NCBI GenBank assembly: GCA_963780545.1
Contig: CAWACK010000020.1
Span: forward strand, 235,864-299,863
From: UBA8941 sp963780545
Lineage (GTDB): Archaea; Thermoproteota; Bathyarchaeia; TCS64
Length of the DNA: 64,000 bases
Direction: 5' to 3'
The first letter of the stretch is position 1. Each line of letters starts with the position of its first letter. Positions 61,515 to 64,000 of this stretch are shown here, one piece after another. The translations under genes were made by a program, and so were the position numbers. The notes under the pieces are model-generated. The model searched no databases and had not been told where the DNA came from. It saw only the letters and a program-made list of their open reading frames with translations.

Positions 61515-61640
61515 CAAGCTGGAGCAGGGGCAGGGCAGGAGCAGGAGCAGAGCAGGAGCAGAGCAGGGAGCAGGAGCAGAGCAGGAGCAGGAGCAGAGCA
61601 GGGAGCAGGAGCAGGGCAGGGAGCAGGAGCTGCTGGAACC
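61515..61640 (+). repeat. GGAGCA/GCAGAG tandem repeat tract
   Basis: About 125 bp of degenerate six-base units (GGAGCA, GCAGAG, GCAGGG). In one frame it reads GAGAGQEQEQSRSRAGSRSR, so it may once have coded a low-complexity linker. That frame meets a TAG at 61662-61664 and then continues in frame as QASWLVRLAGQ to LDAAKRILGRTGF and a stop at 61820. The tract is unlike anything else in the window and probably arose by slippage. Confidence 0.6.
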
Positions 61641-61675
61641 CCTGCTATAGGTAAGCTGGCCTAGGAAAATGCAGC

Positions 61676-61733
61676 AGCTCAGGCTGGTCAGGCTAGCTGG
61701 CTGGTCAGGCTGGCTGGTCAGGTTGGTCAGGTC
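61676..61733 (+). repeat. CTGGTCAGG tandem repeats
   Basis: Short direct repeats of CTGGTCAGG and GGCTGGTCAGG, four to five copies, 36 bp after the GGAGCA tract. Part of the same degenerate low-complexity stretch. Confidence 0.5.
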
Positions 61734-61921
61734 CCAGCTTTACAGATCCCTGAGGCTGCTTTACAGAATGCCAACACATTAGACGCAGCCAAGAGGATTC
61801 TCGGGAGGACGGGATTTTAAGAATTGATTGTCGAGGCTAGAGAATTTCTAAACAGGCTAGCACGCCCTCGCTAATTCTATGAGGCGTAAATTGTGCGAGA
61901 CCGGCATATATCATGTGATCA

Positions 61922-62917
61922 TTATAGGAGGTAGATCTGAGAGTTTCTCTTAGCTACTCTAAGTGTTTCGTAGGTGCCGTATCCACCCGCTACGCCGTCG
62001 AGCTCGAACTCGCCAAATGACTGGGCAAGTACCGAAACTCTGCCTTGCTCGTCGACGAATGGGAGCGGCACAACTCTCCCAGCCTTCCCCTTGAGGATGT
62101 GCTGGACTCCATCTTTGGCGGTGAGCTCTAAAACGGAGCTGACGGGTATTACGCCGTCTCTGAACTGCTGCTCCAATATCTTGAAGCCGACCAACGGCGT
62201 GTTTACGCCGTCCTTCCAGAGGAAGCCGCCTACGCTTATTCGCCCATCGTCGAGAACTATTGCGGCTGGGTTGATGGCGAGATTCTAGTTGAACCAGACG
62301 ACGTAGTAGATCCAGTTACCAACGCCCGTCCAGTCTCGGACGCCGTGTGTGTGGTCACGTTCCCCGATTGAGTCGCGGAGTACGTAGACCTGCTCACCGA
62401 TCCTTATCTCGCCGCTTATCTTTGCAATCTGCTCCCAGTGCTCGTCACCGCTCTTCTTCCCGATCTCGAGTGACTCGGGCGTCATGTTCTCGCTGTACTC
62501 GTATGTGGGCTGGACAGGTTGGAACTTGAGATACATCGTCACGGCCGCCATTCTGGATATGAGTGCTGGGTTTTCTCTAATTCTGGGGAAGTCGGCGGAG
62601 TTCTTGACTATAGCCATCCTGCCCTGGAAGCTGTATCTCCATGAGCCGTCTGGGTGTCTCTCGTGCGTCATGTTAGCGGCCTCGAGTCGATAAGGGTAGC
62701 CTTTGTTCTTCTCGCCGGCTTGGAAACCGGCGACCGAGCCATCGGGAAGGAAGAGCAGCAGGAAGGTCATGCCTTCATCCTTGTTTGGCTTGAAGCCGAG
62801 GCGCGTCATCCCGCTTAGCTCGCTATGTCTGTCACTGAAGCACAGGTAGTAGCTCTCGTTCCAATCGAGGTGCTTGCCAGCTGGGTGTGTTAATGGCTCC
62901 ATGTCTCGATTACTCAA
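61922..62917 (-). pseudogene. Protein of unknown function with one in-frame TAG
   Basis: ATG 62917 opens a frame of 210 codons that meets TAG at 62287-62285, after WIYYVVWFN. The same frame then continues NLAINPAAIVLDDGRISVGG and runs to 61922, for 331 codons in total. Both halves look like one protein: beta-rich segments (MTFLLLFLPDGSVAGFQAGE, RYSFQGRMAIVKNSADF, GEFELDGVAGGYGTYETLRV) in the style of DUF7064/DUF7065-type proteins. It overlaps the PEP-utilising enzyme gene by 8 bp, so the two belong together. The TAG may be a nonsense mutation, a sequencing error or, less likely, read through. Confidence 0.65.
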
Positions 62918-64000
62918 TCGTTACCTCCCCCTTGATCCCGTCTATCGTCACCTTTTGGCCGGTCTTGAATATTCTGCACGCGTCGGTGATGTTAGTGACG
63001 GCGGGGATTCCGTATTCGCGGCTCACGACGGCGCCATGGCTGAGTATGCCGCCTGTCTCCGTTATGAGGCCCCCTATTTTGCTGAAGACTGGAGTCCAAC
63101 CTGGGTCCGTTCGTGGGACGACCAGTATATCCCCAGCTTGAACCCGCCAGATGTCCTCAATGCTGTCCAATACACGCACAGTTGACGTGAGGATGCCCTG
63201 GCTGGCAGGTATACCCTTGAGGAAACTCGTCTCCGGGGGCGTGGGATCGTTGAACTCCCTGTCGCCATTCAGGAACTTGGGCGGCGTAGCGTTCTCGTAC
63301 CTGTGGAACTCCGCGCTCTTAGCTTCGATTATGTTGGGAAGATCCTCTATTCTGCCACCGTTTGCCAGGCTCTTTATCTCCTGCTTTGTGAGGAAGAATA
63401 TCTCCTCCGGCCGAGTTAAAGTGCCAGCCTCGACTAGCCTTGCACCGAGGGCTAGATATAGTCTCCTGCTTATCGTCGTCCACTTGTCGAGGTTAAACCT
63501 CTGCTGCTCTCTGAAGACAATGTATCTTCTGGCGCTGCCGAGGATGCTTCCGAGGAGACCCCACTTAGCGAAGCCGAGGAACTGGGCATTTATCGCTTTC
63601 TTAACTGCTTCCTCCGTCTCCTGCCTTTGTTTGTCACTCCTCGTCTCTGCGGCGCTGATGTCGATTATGTCCCCCGAGGATAGGGACTTGAAAATGTCAA
63701 AGACATAGCTTGGCTCCTCTACCCAGCGGGGGTAGTAGATTTCACGTGTGAAGCCCCTTACGCCGCGCGCGCGCCCGTATCGTACGAGGCGGTAGTGACC
63801 AATCATCAGCTCATCGATCTCGTCAGCGATCTTGATGTAGTCACTGAGGGGAGCTGACTGGATTCCGCGAAGTTTGGTGTCGAATGTGTTGAAGTATGGG
63901 TTAAAGACGCTGTTTGTCCACTTCTCGTAGGCTTTATCCGTCTTCCCCCCAGAGCCATTCGGATCCTTGAGGGTGACCCTGATCTCCGCCCAGACCCTAC
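62910..64000 (-). CDS. PEP-utilising enzyme (PEP synthase/PPDK-like C-terminal part), 5' end outside window
   Basis: The frame is open to the right edge, at least 360 residues, and ends at 62910. The last 100 residues are the PEP-utilising mobile (phosphohistidine) domain: FLKGIPASQGILTSTVRVL, GDILVVPRTDPGWTPVF, then GGLITETGGILSHGAVVSRE with the phospho-accepting His, and YGIPAVTNIT. Upstream (TREIYYPRWVEEPSYVFDIF, RRLYLALGARLVEAGTLTR) is a helical linker. The pattern fits the C-terminal part of PEP synthase-related or antibiotic-phosphotransferase-like enzymes rather than full PEP synthase, because no barrel domain is seen after the mobile domain. The next gene starts within its last 8 bp. 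Confidence 0.82.
   Translation of the reverse strand, partial: RVWAEIRVTLKDPNGSGGKTDKAYEKWTNSVFNPYFNTFDTKLRGIQSAPLSDYIKIADEIDELMIGHYRLVRYGRARGVRGFTREIYYPRWVEEPSYVFDIFKSLSSGDIIDISAAETRSDKQRQETEEAVKKAINAQFLGFAKWGLLGSILGSARRYIVFREQQRFNLDKWTTISRRLYLALGARLVEAGTLTRPEEIFFLTKQEIKSLANGGRIEDLPNIIEAKSAEFHRYENATPPKFLNGDREFNDPTPPETSFLKGIPASQGILTSTVRVLDSIEDIWRVQAGDILVVPRTDPGWTPVFSKIGGLITETGGILSHGAVVSREYGIPAVTNITDACRIFKTGQKVTIDGIKGEVTIE

Noticed and set aside
61515..61733. CRISPR-like repeats
   Set aside because: Units are 6-11 bp, adjacent and degenerate, without unique spacers; no cas genes in the window.
62285..62287. Pyrrolysine at the TAG
   Set aside because: TAG is an ordinary stop for other genes here and no pyl genes or methylamine methyltransferases are in the window.

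Overview
The window is archaeal chromosomal DNA of moderate GC content. The archaeal assignment rests on a CDP-archaeol synthase (carS), a RadB recombinase, an XPD-type iron-sulfur helicase, a tungstate transporter of the WtpABC type, purH split into two genes, tRNAs with encoded CCA ends, TATA/BRE-like promoters and many GTG/TTG starts. Gene content (RdhA-like reductase without a Tat signal, S-layer-like proteins, large FtsZ/tubulin relative) would fit a TACK-group lineage such as Bathyarchaeia, but that is inference and no rRNA is present to settle it.

Layout. 1-2 kb: broken IS110 transposase, RNase P RNA (hidden in a GC-rich stretch), RdhA-like iron-sulfur protein. 2-4.7 kb: MFS carrier and an arginine-deiminase-family enzyme. 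4.8-8.1 kb: purine synthesis (split purH, guaB). 8.3-9.9 kb: a heavily frameshifted gamma-glutamyltransferase pseudogene. 10.05-12.85 kb: a small tRNA-Cys-linked integrated element bounded by a 42-bp direct repeat and carrying a DUF4143 ATPase behind three evenly spaced palindromic operators. 13-20 kb: tRNA-Pro, pgk, an operon of an AstE/AspA-like enzyme with two creatinase-fold proteins that lack metal ligands, and glyA. 20-23.5 kb: sulfur/redox genes (tandem rhodanese, MBL-rhodanese persulfide dioxygenase-like protein, peroxiredoxin). 23.6-31.6 kb: dihydrolipoamide dehydrogenase, a PyrI-PyrE fusion, an SDR, a frameshifted histidine kinase, a UPF0324 transporter, an HD phosphohydrolase and an amidase broken by one in-frame TGA. 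31.6-41.9 kb: P-type ATPase, a surface protein whose membrane anchor lies in another frame, and a tungstate uptake operon behind a ModE-like palindrome overlapping its TATA box. 41.9-49.6 kb: a tight five-gene operon around an 870-residue FtsZ/tubulin-superfamily protein. 49.6-60.6 kb: M20 peptidase, XPD helicase, LivH-like permease, a 968-residue S-layer-like protein, two tandem ribbon-helix-helix regulators, and pfkB-radB-carS. 60.6-64 kb: a degenerate repeat-rich stretch, a gene interrupted by one TAG, and the 3' part of a PEP-utilising enzyme.

The best candidate for an undescribed system is the five-gene operon at 41,918-49,540. It encodes a signal-peptide protein with one membrane span and a cytosolic coiled coil, a giant tubulin-like GTPase with its own coiled coil, a polytopic membrane protein with a long helical cytosolic tail, a zinc-ribbon protein and a beta-plus-helical protein. 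Gaps are 2-35 bp or the genes overlap, so they are probably co-translated. I infer a membrane-tethered cytomotive or membrane-remodelling machine.

A second theme is gene decay. Frameshifts or in-frame stops hit at least eight loci (IS110, GGT, histidine kinase, amidase, surface protein, molybdopterin-fold protein, wtpA and the gene at 62 kb), whereas the housekeeping genes and the whole tubulin operon are intact. That pattern argues for real pseudogenization over random sequencing error, but reads are needed to decide.
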